DNA from: Planctomycetota bacterium | GTDB lineage: Bacteria; Planctomycetota; J058; JAJDCP01 | Direction of reading: 5' to 3' | Length of the DNA: 39,991 nucleotides | Assembly (NCBI GenBank): GCA_029260765.1 | Contig: JAJDCP010000085.1 | Coordinates: forward strand, 1-39,991 | In this document: piece after piece, positions 24,892-33,528 of the stretch | Layout: every line of letters starts with the position of its first letter | Position numbering within the stretch: the first letter of the stretch is position 1 | Position numbers and translations under genes: made by a program | Notes under the pieces: model-generated | Database searches by the model: none | What the model was told of the DNA's origin: nothing | What the model saw: the letters and a program-made list of their open reading frames with translations, nothing else

Positions 24892-27800
24892 GCTGCGAAC
24901 ACCTCCTACCCGCTGGGAAGGATTGTTGGGGGCCGGGCTTGATTCCGGGACTGGTCGTCGACGACCTGCGACGCAGTATCCTCTCTGCCGTCGAGGCATC
25001 CCTCGCGCTCGATGACGGGCACGCGGCGGCTGCTCTGCGTCAGTTGTTGGCCGACCCGGAGCACGGCTTGTTCCGCGGTCCTTTTCTATCTTTGAGCCTG
25101 CCCCTGGGCCGGGCTCTCCCCGACGCAGCTAGCGACGTGCTCCAATTCTGCCCGGGTTTCGTCCCCTACCTGCACCAGCTCGAGACCTTCAAACGCCTGG
25201 CGAGTCGTCAGGACTCGCCGCGTTCCACGCTGATCACTGGCGGGCGCGGGGCTGGAGCCGGCGAAGCGATCTTGTTTCCGCTGCTCGACCACTGTCTGCG
25301 CCAGATCGAGTCGCCAGGCATCAAGGCCATCGTGGTCTATCCAAGCCGCGACGTCGCCTGCGACCATGGGCGACGCCTGGCAGGCATGATCTGGAATGAC
25401 CCGCGGCTGCGCGGCAAAGTGCGCGCGGGGCTGTACACCGGCAGCACCAATGAGAGCCGCGACATGGGGCCGGAGCACTTGATCAGCTCGCGCGACAGCC
25501 TGCGGAAGTTCCGGCCGGACATTCTGCTCGCCCACGCGGCCGAGCTGGGTCTACTGTTGCGCAGGGCCGAGGACGCGCGCATCTGGCGCGACACCGGCCC
25601 GGACAGCTTGCGTTACCTGGTGCTGCCCGAGCTGCAGCGCTACGACCCCGTGCAGGCGCTCGAGTTGGCGTGCCTGCTGCGCCGCTTGAAGGCGCGGCTG
25701 GGAATCGAGCGGGGCACGCTTTGTTGCGTGGGAACCTGCGCGCCCCTGGTCGATGATGCACAGGCACCCGCCGATTTGATCGCGCTCGCCGAGAGCCTGT
25801 TCGGTGAGCCGTTCGCGTCCGATTGCCTGGTGCAGGCGTCAGACACCGACCTGGAGGCCGCGTTCTCGGACCCAGCTGTTGAGGACGCGCGTCCCGGCCC
25901 CGAGGCAGACCTGCGGCCGGGTTCGGATGCGCAGGCCGAGTACCTGCGCCGCCTGCGAGGCTTTTGGTTTCCTGAGCTCGAGGGGAGCTTTGACGCGCTG
26001 GCACTGGGCAGTCTGGTGCTGCGCCATCCTGTCTCCCGCACCCTGCAGCGCTGCCTCGCGGCGGCCCCCGCTGAGCCGATACCCCTGGCGGATGTGTGCG
26101 CTCGCCTGGCGGCCGTTGATTCTGGTTTCGCGTCGCTGGCTCCCGAGCGCCAGCCTGAGGAGCTGCTCGCCTTCCTCACCCTGGCGGCGGCCGCACGGAC
26201 CGGGCCGGTCAAGGCTCCGCGCCCCCTCACGGTCTGTCAGCTGCATCTGTGGGTCCGTGAGCTGCACGGCTTGTTGCGAGGTCTCGGCGAGCCGCCAGAA
26301 TTCTCCTGGAACGGTCCTGGCAAGACAGCGGGCTTGCCTCCGATTGTTTGTACCGAATGCGGGGCCAGTGGCTGGGCTGGTTGGCTCGAGGAAGGCCGGC
26401 TGCAGGGGACGCCGACGGCTGTTGAGCGCGCCCTGACTGAGCGCGATGCCAGCCTGCTCTGCTTGTTTCCCACGGCGGAACATGGTCCGGACACGCAGTC
26501 GTTCTGCAGCGGCTGTTTGAAGGCGGTCGAGGGCCCGATCTGTGAGAGCTGCGGCGCGCCTGCTCGGCTATTGCAGGCCCACCGGGTGCTCTCTGCAGAG
26601 GACCCCGCGCGCCATCTCCTGCACTGCCCGAGTTGCTTCGGCCATCGTTGCTTACAGCTGCTCGCGCTGCGTGCGGCAGAGTTGGGCGCGCTGGTCATCG
26701 AAGCTCTGCGCAAGAGCGATCCGCGAGACCGACTTCTGGCCCTGGCTGAGACTGCGCAGCAAGCGAGTCACCGTGCGAGCTTCTTCGCCGCGCGAAGCTT
26801 CCGCAGCCATCTCCGCAGCGCGCTCCACGCGGTGCTCGCCGAGATCGAAGGCCAGACGATCCGGCTGGACTGCCTGGCCTCGCGGCTGTTCAAGTTCTGG
26901 CGCGAGCGCCACACGCTCAAGACGCTGGTCGCTTGCCTGACCCCACCGGATATGCGTGACCTCGCCCAGTACCGCGCCTTGATGGGGACCATCGGGCGCG
27001 ACGACGGCTTCGAAGATCTGTTGACGATGCGGCTCGAGCTCGAGGTTTGCTTGGAGCTCGGCTTCGACGCCCGTGCCGAGCAGAGCCTGGAGAAGCTCGG
27101 GCACGCCTCCGTCTGCGTCGACCCCGAGGCGCTCGATGTCGCCAGCGCCAGCCTGACCGACCTTCTGCGCGCCGAGATCGATGGCCTCGAACAGGTCCCG
27201 ATGACGAAGGTGCGCCACTTCCTCAATGGCCTGCTGACGTGGGCCCGCTGGCGCGGCGCCATCGCCCATCCGCTGCTGTGCGTCTACGCCGACCAGCGCT
27301 CGCCAGAGATGCTCACCCACAAGCTCAGCCCGCTTTTGCCGCTGTTTTCCGGGCGGCTCCCGCGGTTTCTGAGCCTGAGCCGTGACGATCCCGTCTTTGA
27401 CAGCCTGTTGAGCGGTGAGACGGAGTGCTGGCCGCTCGACTGGGCGCAACGCGTGTTGTATGGCCGCCTGGGGCGGGAACAGGTCGACCTGATCTACCGT
27501 GGTGCGGTCGAAGAGCTGGTCGACAGTGGCCTGCTCCAGCTGTTTGGCAGCCGCTCCAGCCAGGTCTACGCCCTGCCGTCGCGGAGCCTTTTCGTCGAGC
27601 GGGCAAGCGCCGAGCTGGTCAGCAACCCGGATGGACATCACATCCGCGTGACCCGTACCGAGCTCGAAACCTGGTGGGGAATGCCGACCTTGCGGTTTGG
27701 TGGCAAGGGGGAATACGCACCGCTCGAAGGGGGCACGGCGACCCCTCCGGAGGCCGACGAGGAGCTGCGTCCGTTCCTGTGTGCCGAGCACACATCACTG

Positions 27801-29756
27801 CTCGACCCAAAACTGCGCGAGCGCCTCGAGGAGAGCTTCCTCGGCAGCGTCCGCAGCGACACTCCGCAGATGCTGGTGTGTGAGCCCACGCCGCAGCTCG
27901 CCCTCGATCTGGGCTCGCTGTCCGTATTGTTGCTCTGTTCCTTGCCCGCCAATCCGGAGATCTATCGGCAGCGGCAGGGCAGGCTTGGTAGCCGGACGGG
28001 CATGGCTCTGGTGGTGTCGGTGGTCCGCGCACGGCCTGCCGAGCTGGCTTGGTTCGGGCGTCCGGCAGCCATGCTCGCGGGCACCTTCCAGCCGGGGCGC
28101 ATCGATCTGGATGCGCCGGTGTTGCTGCGTCGGCACCTGCTCGCCTACCTGTTTGACTGCTGGGCGCGCGACGACAAGAAGGCTCTGCAGACCCCCAGAA
28201 ACACTGCGCAGTTGCTGGCGATGTTCCGTTCGAAGAGTTTCCCACAGCCCTTCCTGACCTATCTCAGGCCACGAACCGAAGAGCTGCTGGCTGCCTTCCT
28301 CGAACATTTTGAGGGGCGCCTGTCCGAGACCAGCCGCGCGCAATTGCAGGCCGGCTCGCAACCCGCAGCCGTCGAACGGTTGCTCGAGTCGGCGCTCGAG
28401 CGCGCCCAGGACACCATCGACTCTCAGCGCCGCCTGGTTGGCCGCCTGGCCAAGCGTTGCAAAGCTGTTGAGCGACGTGCGGCCGAAGAGAGGCGGGATA
28501 AGAGCGCTCAGGTCCTCGAGCTCAAGAACGAGATGCGGCAGCTGCGCAGCCACGTGCATCAAATGAGCCAGCGCTATCCCCTCGAGATCTTCGCCGAATC
28601 CGGGGTGTTGCCGAACCACGGCTTCCCCGAGACGGTGGTGGCCCTGACCTCGATGCTGTACGGCGTGCCGCGCCCGGGCAAGGCGGGCGAGACCAGCGTC
28701 GAGGCCCGCCAATACACCGTGCGCAGTGGCAGCGGCTTCCGCCGTCTCGCACCCCACAGCCCCTTCTATGCAGAGACGCGGCGGGTGTCCATCGACCAGG
28801 TCGAGACCGGGGGCAAGCACAACTGCCGCATCGAGGCGGCGAGTGGCTGCCCAGCCTGCGGGCGTGAGCTCGGGGGCACGGCTGGATGCCCCTGTTGCGG
28901 CCAGGCAGATGCGGTTCCGGAGGGCTGCAGCCTGCTCCGGCTCGACAGTGTCTCAGCCCACTCTGACTTCGTCCGCAGCCTGGTGACCGACTCTGAGCCT
29001 GTGCGGCGGCGGCAGCGCTACCGGATGGTCGAATTCCTGATCGTCGGCGAGTCTCTCGGCACGCGCAAGCAAGCTGGGGGGGTTGCGCTACAGTTCCTGC
29101 CGATGGTCACCGTGCGCCAGGTGAACACGGGCTTCGCCTGCAACGCGGGTGTTGGCGAGCAGGGTGTGGTGGGAGCAGGTTTTGAGGTCTGCCGCGACTG
29201 CGGTGTGGTCAAGCCTCCCCAGGAGGGGCAACGTGCGCGCCACCGCAGCTGGTGTTTGCTGGCCCAGAAGCAGGGGTTGACCCTGACCGGACGCACGGTT
29301 GTTGACGATTGGGTGCGGCTCTACCTGTATCGCGAGCAGGTCAGTCAAGCGCTGTCCTGGAAACCCGCCGGGGGAGCAGGCCAGCTGCCCCTGCTGCGGG
29401 CCGTTCTCGCGCTGGGTTTGTGGCGCAGGAACGTCGGCAAGCGGGTGCGGCTGCTGAGCCAGGCCGACGCCTTGTACCTGGTCGACCGCGTGCCTGGTGG
29501 CTGCGGAATGCTGGAGCAGGCCATTGAGCACCCTGATCAGCTCGCTGACGTGTTGCGTGCAGCCCTCGAGGCACTCGAAGCGTGTTCCTGCCGGAGCGGG
29601 TGCTATGGCTGCCTGTATGCTTCGCGCGGCGCCGAGGTGGAAGGTTTCGGGCTCGATTCGGAGGCCGCCTGTCAGCTTATCAAGGACCACCTCGAGCTCT
29701 GGCCGACGCTCGAGGTCCGCGTCGATGGTGAGGCCCAGCAGGTCCCGCAAGCCTGA
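24870..29756 (+). CDS. Giant DUF1998-family SF2 helicase homologue with degenerate ATPase motifs
   Basis: About 1628 residues (GTG at 24870; a TTG at 24939 would shorten it by 23). The order matches DUF1998-type SF2 helicases (MrfA, DISARM DrmA relatives): entry motif FVPYLHQLETF (97-107), motif Ia AIVVYPSRDVA, motif III CVGTCAPL, Cys-rich zinc segments (VCTECG, CSGC, CESCG, CPSCF), motif V TPQLALDLGSL, motif VI YRQRQGRLGSRTG, a coiled coil, and a C-terminal DUF1998 part (DRVPGGCGML, CSCRSGCYGCLY). But Walker A reads GGRGAGAGE (Lys to Ala130, Thr to Gly) and the DExH box reads LVLPELQRYD (Asp to Pro253, His to Gln256). It is probably an ATPase-dead nucleic-acid or protein scaffold. It is co-directional with the FHA-DUF4388 gene. 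Confidence 0.85.
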   Translation: MPRLLLYCCEHLLPAGKDCWGPGLIPGLVVDDLRRSILSAVEASLALDDGHAAAALRQLLADPEHGLFRGPFLSLSLPLGRALPDAASDVLQFCPGFVPYLHQLETFKRLASRQDSPRSTLITGGRGAGAGEAILFPLLDHCLRQIESPGIKAIVVYPSRDVACDHGRRLAGMIWNDPRLRGKVRAGLYTGSTNESRDMGPEHLISSRDSLRKFRPDILLAHAAELGLLLRRAEDARIWRDTGPDSLRYLVLPELQRYDPVQALELACLLRRLKARLGIERGTLCCVGTCAPLVDDAQAPADLIALAESLFGEPFASDCLVQASDTDLEAAFSDPAVEDARPGPEADLRPGSDAQAEYLRRLRGFWFPELEGSFDALALGSLVLRHPVSRTLQRCLAAAPAEPIPLADVCARLAAVDSGFASLAPERQPEELLAFLTLAAAARTGPVKAPRPLTVCQLHLWVRELHGLLRGLGEPPEFSWNGPGKTAGLPPIVCTECGASGWAGWLEEGRLQGTPTAVERALTERDASLLCLFPTAEHGPDTQSFCSGCLKAVEGPICESCGAPARLLQAHRVLSAEDPARHLLHCPSCFGHRCLQLLALRAAELGALVIEALRKSDPRDRLLALAETAQQASHRASFFAARSFRSHLRSALHAVLAEIEGQTIRLDCLASRLFKFWRERHTLKTLVACLTPPDMRDLAQYRALMGTIGRDDGFEDLLTMRLELEVCLELGFDARAEQSLEKLGHASVCVDPEALDVASASLTDLLRAEIDGLEQVPMTKVRHFLNGLLTWARWRGAIAHPLLCVYADQRSPEMLTHKLSPLLPLFSGRLPRFLSLSRDDPVFDSLLSGETECWPLDWAQRVLYGRLGREQVDLIYRGAVEELVDSGLLQLFGSRSSQVYALPSRSLFVERASAELVSNPDGHHIRVTRTELETWWGMPTLRFGGKGEYAPLEGGTATPPEADEELRPFLCAEHTSLLDPKLRERLEESFLGSVRSDTPQMLVCEPTPQLALDLGSLSVLLLCSLPANPEIYRQRQGRLGSRTGMALVVSVVRARPAELAWFGRPAAMLAGTFQPGRIDLDAPVLLRRHLLAYLFDCWARDDKKALQTPRNTAQLLAMFRSKSFPQPFLTYLRPRTEELLAAFLEHFEGRLSETSRAQLQAGSQPAAVERLLESALERAQDTIDSQRRLVGRLAKRCKAVERRAAEERRDKSAQVLELKNEMRQLRSHVHQMSQRYPLEIFAESGVLPNHGFPETVVALTSMLYGVPRPGKAGETSVEARQYTVRSGSGFRRLAPHSPFYAETRRVSIDQVETGGKHNCRIEAASGCPACGRELGGTAGCPCCGQADAVPEGCSLLRLDSVSAHSDFVRSLVTDSEPVRRRQRYRMVEFLIVGESLGTRKQAGGVALQFLPMVTVRQVNTGFACNAGVGEQGVVGAGFEVCRDCGVVKPPQEGQRARHRSWCLLAQKQGLTLTGRTVVDDWVRLYLYREQVSQALSWKPAGGAGQLPLLRAVLALGLWRRNVGKRVRLLSQADALYLVDRVPGGCGMLEQAIEHPDQLADVLRAALEALEACSCRSGCYGCLYASRGAEVEGFGLDSEAACQLIKDHLELWPTLEVRVDGEAQQVPQA

Positions 29757-30761
29757 TCACAGCTGACAGACAGCGATCTTCAAAGGATGTCTGCCATCGG
29801 GGGAGGGGAAGTCTGCCTCGGGTTGCAGCCACTCGACTCCCTGGAGCGGCCGTCCCGCCTTGCGCGCGCACCGTTCCAGAGTCTCAAGCCAATGCGCGGC
29901 GTCGACGCTGGCGACATTGTTGGTGGCAACCAGGCACCCCCCGGTGCTGGTGGCGAGCAACGCCGGCTTGAAGAGCCCCTGGTAGTCGCGTACCAGGTCG
30001 ACAGCTCCGAAGGGGCTGCGCGCCCAACGCGGTGGGTCGAGGAATACCAGCTCGAAGCTTCGCGGCTCGAATCGTTGGAAGCGCCGCCGCGCCGCGCGCC
30101 CCTTGATCTTCAGGCCTGCCAGTTGCCGCAGGACGGGGAACACATCTTCCCGCACCAAGCGGAAGTCCTGGCCCAGACACCGATTGAGCCCGGCATTGCG
30201 GGCGCCGACCTCGAGTGCTGAGCGTGCGAAGTCGACATTCCACACCTCCCGCGCTCCGGCCGCTGCGGCGGCCACGCCGATTCCGCAGGTGTACGCGAAC
30301 AGATTCAGGACGCTCCGGCCCCGGGCATGCTGACGGACGAAGCGGCGGCCCACACGCATGTCGAGGAAGAGCAGAGGGTCGCGGCCGCGGTGGCGCGCCT
30401 GGACCTCGAAGCACAGCCCGGCCTCGCGGCAGGTCGTCGGTTGCAATGCGGCAGCAGGGGGCTGGTGCCAGAGCTCGAAGGGCAGGCCCTTGGGGGTCCG
30501 GTGGTTGTAGATCAAGGGCAGGGGCTTGGGAAGCAGCCCGGCCAGGGTCGCCTCCAACGTGCTCAACTCGGTCTCGGTGAGGGGCTCGCGGAAGGTCTGC
30601 GCCAGCACATGCGGTCCATAGCGGTCGATGCACAAGCCCGGATGGCCTTCGACGGCGCCGTGGAACAGCCGGTAGGCGTCGGTCCCTTCAGCAGAGAGCT
30701 GTTCGAGCAGGGGCTGTCGCGCCAGGAAGGCGTCTTCGAGCAAAGAGCTGAGAGCGGGCAT
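29757..30761 (-). CDS. RlmI-like class I SAM-dependent methyltransferase
   Basis: A 334-residue protein similar to the 23S rRNA m5C methyltransferase RlmI/RlmK group. The EEHEE-type region is near residues 25-110 (AYRLFHGAVEGHPGLCIDRYG). Then come LLFLDMRVGRRFVR and the SAM fold: SVLNLFAYTCGIGVAAAAAG with WNVDFARSALE, and the catalytic-loop motif VFLDPPRWARS. The N-terminal PUA domain of RlmI is missing, which is common in other lineages. It probably methylates rRNA, but the target base cannot be read. It is 28 bases downstream of the asparagine synthetase gene on the same strand, and its stop directly abuts the pseudo-helicase stop. Confidence 0.88.
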   Translation of the reverse strand: MPALSSLLEDAFLARQPLLEQLSAEGTDAYRLFHGAVEGHPGLCIDRYGPHVLAQTFREPLTETELSTLEATLAGLLPKPLPLIYNHRTPKGLPFELWHQPPAAALQPTTCREAGLCFEVQARHRGRDPLLFLDMRVGRRFVRQHARGRSVLNLFAYTCGIGVAAAAAGAREVWNVDFARSALEVGARNAGLNRCLGQDFRLVREDVFPVLRQLAGLKIKGRAARRRFQRFEPRSFELVFLDPPRWARSPFGAVDLVRDYQGLFKPALLATSTGGCLVATNNVASVDAAHWLETLERCARKAGRPLQGVEWLQPEADFPSPDGRHPLKIAVCQL

Positions 30762-30789
30762 GGCGCAACCTTGGGGGACGGGGAGACTG

Positions 30790-32610
30790 CTAGACGGGCA
30801 GGGCGTCCATCTTCGCCCACCACAGCCCGAGAATCAAGATGGCGTACAGGGGGCCCGCGGCATCGGCTTCGCGGCGCAGGAAGCGCTGCCACAATCCTTG
30901 CAACGCAGCGGCAGGCAAACCCAGCGGGGGGGCGAGCAGGAGCTCTTGCAAGGGCTCGCGCAGAGGGCCGCGCAACCACGCGGCCAGGGGGGCCGCGAAA
31001 CCATGCTTGGGGCGGCGCACGACCGCAGCGGGCAGGCGTCGTCGCGCGACCTGCCGCAGGCAGCGCTTGCCTTGGAAGAAGCCGACCTTGTCGGAACTGG
31101 GCATACCGAGAGCCAGGCTTGCCACGTAGTGGTCGAGGAAGGGACAGCGCACTTCGAGTCCGTGCGCCATGCTCATCCGATCGACCTTGGTGAGGATGTC
31201 GCCGGGAAGCAGAAAAAAGGCATCTGCCTGCAGCAGTCGTTCGAGCAGGCCCGCTTCGGGCAGGTCAGCCAGCAAGGGCGCAGGGGTCAGCTCTACGGGT
31301 ACCTCGAGTCCGAAGTCTGCGTGCAGCTCGGCAAAGCTGAAGAATTCGGGCTGCAGGTCGGGCTCTTGCGCAACCCGCCCCGCCAGGTGGTCGAGCCGCT
31401 CGGTCAGGCCCCGCAGGCTCGCGCCGTAGTATCCGTCCGTGCTCTTGGACGCCCGGCGTAGCTGGCGCAACAGGCCGCCGCGCAGGAAGAGGGGCAAGCG
31501 GGCCCAGGCTTGTATCAAGCCAGCGAAGGCGTGGCGCCGGTAACCGCCAAACAGCTCGTCGGCCCCGTCGCCGGACAAGGCCACCCGCACCTCGCCAGAG
31601 ACCGCGCGGCACAGAGCGTAGCTCGGCAGGCAAGAGCTGTCGGCCAGCGGCTCGTCCAGCGCCTGCACGACCCCGTTGAGCAGAGCCAGCGGCGGACCCG
31701 CGTCGAGCTGCGTGTGTTCGAGGCGCAGCGCGCGTGCGCTGGCGAGTGCCTCGGAGGACTCGTCATGGCCGGAGTCCGCAAAACCGACGCAGAAACTACG
31801 GCTGCCTGCGGGTAGAAAGCTCGCGATCAGTGCCGAGTCGAGCCCGCCCGAGAGAAAGCTGCCCAGCGGCACATCACTGCGCAGACGCAAGCGCACGGCG
31901 GTCTGCAGCTCGGCTTCCAGCTCTTCGGACGAGACGTGCAAGCTGCCGGGCAGAGGCGGCAACCAGTAGCGTTCGAGGCGCTGCCAGCCCGCGCCGACTT
32001 CGAGCAGGTGGGCGGGAGGGAGCTTGTGGATGCCCTCGAAGATGCTCGCGGGGGCCGGCACCACGCCGTACTTCAGGTAGGCAGCCAGAGCACCCTGGTT
32101 GATTCTCGGACGCTCACCGAGCACCAGTAGCAGCGCGCTCAGTTCTGAGGCGAACGCGAGGCAGTCGTGGCGGCGTGCGTAGTACAGCGGCTTTTGTCCG
32201 AGCCGGTCGCGCGCCAGAATCCAGCGGCGGCGCGGCGCGTCGAAGAGCGCCAGGGCGAACATGCCGCGCAGCTCAGCGAGGAAGTCGTCCCCCCGCGCGC
32301 GGTAGAGGGCCAGAATGCTCTCGGAATCGCCTTCTGTGCGGTAGGGGAAGTCTGGATGGGCGGCGCGTAGCTCGCGGTAGTTGTAGATCTCTCCATTGAC
32401 GACCAGCTGCAGGCCCTCGCTCTCGAGCGGCTGGGAGGATCCGCTCGGGTCGAGCACCTGCAGGCGGCGGAAACCGAGGGCGTGGCTCGGGCCAAACAGC
32501 AGGCGCTCTTCGTCGGGACCGCGATGCGCCAGACTGCGCACAGCACGCTGCATGCGTGCCTTGGAGGGGCCGCCGCCGTGCGGGAACCAGATTCCGACGA
32601 AACCGCACAT
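30790..32610 (-). CDS. asnB: Asparagine synthetase (glutamine-hydrolysing), AsnB type
   Basis: A 606-residue protein. The ATG at 32610 is preceded by AGGGAG and yields MCGFVGIW, placing the catalytic Cys at residue 2 as required, so the open frame upstream to 32826 is not used. The N-terminal class II glutamine amidotransferase (about 1-200) shows SLAHRGPDEE, VNGEIYNY and RDRLGQKPLYY. The synthetase domain has SGGLDSALIAS (ATP-pyrophosphatase loop) and LSGDGADELFGGYRRH. It transfers ammonia from glutamine to aspartate, or to another carboxylate in peptidoglycan- or natural-product-modifying relatives. With no biosynthetic cluster around, plain asparagine synthesis is the simplest reading. Confidence 0.95.
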   Translation of the reverse strand: MCGFVGIWFPHGGGPSKARMQRAVRSLAHRGPDEERLLFGPSHALGFRRLQVLDPSGSSQPLESEGLQLVVNGEIYNYRELRAAHPDFPYRTEGDSESILALYRARGDDFLAELRGMFALALFDAPRRRWILARDRLGQKPLYYARRHDCLAFASELSALLLVLGERPRINQGALAAYLKYGVVPAPASIFEGIHKLPPAHLLEVGAGWQRLERYWLPPLPGSLHVSSEELEAELQTAVRLRLRSDVPLGSFLSGGLDSALIASFLPAGSRSFCVGFADSGHDESSEALASARALRLEHTQLDAGPPLALLNGVVQALDEPLADSSCLPSYALCRAVSGEVRVALSGDGADELFGGYRRHAFAGLIQAWARLPLFLRGGLLRQLRRASKSTDGYYGASLRGLTERLDHLAGRVAQEPDLQPEFFSFAELHADFGLEVPVELTPAPLLADLPEAGLLERLLQADAFFLLPGDILTKVDRMSMAHGLEVRCPFLDHYVASLALGMPSSDKVGFFQGKRCLRQVARRRLPAAVVRRPKHGFAAPLAAWLRGPLREPLQELLLAPPLGLPAAALQGLWQRFLRREADAAGPLYAILILGLWWAKMDALPV

Positions 32611-32639
32611 GCAGACTCCCTGTGCCGGGCCTGGGGCTC

Positions 32640-32669
32640 TTGTACCACGGGGGGAGGGTCTGGTACAGT
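32640..32669 (+). promoter_or_regulatory. Candidate promoter of the GNAT-like gene within an inverted repeat
   Basis: TTGTAC at 32640-32645, an 18-base spacer and TACAGT at 32664-32669, 22 bases before the ATG. TGTACCA and TGGTACA form a perfect 7-base inverted repeat over both boxes, between asnB and this gene. Confidence 0.5.
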
Positions 32670-32691
32670 GCGCCGCTAGGAGGCTGGGCCG

Positions 32692-33486
32692 ATGCGTGTG
32701 CAGGCATTGACGGACCAGCGCTGGGACTCCCAACTCGCTGAGCTTCTCGAGATGGGGGTGTTCCCGTTCGGTCAAGACCGCTTCCGGATGCAGCTGGGGA
32801 GCCGCCCGCTGGCACACCTCGAGCATCTAGGCACGCCCTACCATTACACCGTCGAAGACCAGCAGCGCCTGCTGGCCATCGCCAGCATCTCGTTGCGTAA
32901 GCTCCCCCGCAGCGCCCAGGCCCGCCCGCAAAAAGTCTGGTATTGCGCACGCATCAAGATCCACCCTGACGCCGATCGTGTGGCGGTGGCCGTGCAGTTG
33001 GGCTTGAAAGCGCTGCCGCGCCGCTATCTGCAGTGCAGGCAGGGCTACGGCATCACCGTCTGCCGGCCCGACCGGCCTGCGGGAAGGGTGCAGGGGCTGT
33101 TCGCCAAGCTGCCTTTCTTGCCGGTGGGGCGTGGTCCCCGGCTGCAGGTCTTCGGCCTTGACGCAGCTGCAATGCGGGCTTTCGAGCCGCGGCTGCGCAG
33201 GCTGCGTGGCTCGCTGGAGTATCTGAGTCTGGCAGGCCGCAAAGATCTGGTGCTCGAGAGCAGCGGGCAGCCGGCTCCGCTGTTGCACGCGCAGTTCGGG
33301 CCCTGTGCTGTGCCCGGCAGGGCTGAGCCGCGGGAGGGTTTCCTGCACTTGTTCTGTGCACCGGAGCAGGATCCGCTGGCCGAGGCTGCCCGCGACGCCG
33401 GCCACGCCCCCCTGGTCGAGGCTGAGCTGTTCCATCATCGCATGTCCGGCTGGGACTGGAGCTTTGTACTGAGCAGCGATTTTTGA
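32692..33486 (+). CDS. Uncharacterised GNAT-fold-like protein
   Basis: A 264-residue protein whose ATG follows AGGAGG. It has no signal peptide or membrane helix. The middle (VWYCARIKIHPDADRVAVAV followed by a helix and RVQGLFAKLPFLP) and the C-terminal pattern suggest an acyltransferase-like (GNAT) fold, but the acetyl-CoA loop is not clear. Cys residues at about 111, 123 and further on are not spaced as zinc sites. It is divergent from asnB and convergent with the membrane protein gene. I regard the family call as weak and the function as unknown. Confidence 0.6.
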   Translation: MRVQALTDQRWDSQLAELLEMGVFPFGQDRFRMQLGSRPLAHLEHLGTPYHYTVEDQQRLLAIASISLRKLPRSAQARPQKVWYCARIKIHPDADRVAVAVQLGLKALPRRYLQCRQGYGITVCRPDRPAGRVQGLFAKLPFLPVGRGPRLQVFGLDAAAMRAFEPRLRRLRGSLEYLSLAGRKDLVLESSGQPAPLLHAQFGPCAVPGRAEPREGFLHLFCAPEQDPLAEAARDAGHAPLVEAELFHHRMSGWDWSFVLSSDF

Positions 33487-33528
33487 CGACTGCTCGGTCA
33501 CCGCTCTGCATGGCGGATCTGATCGAGG

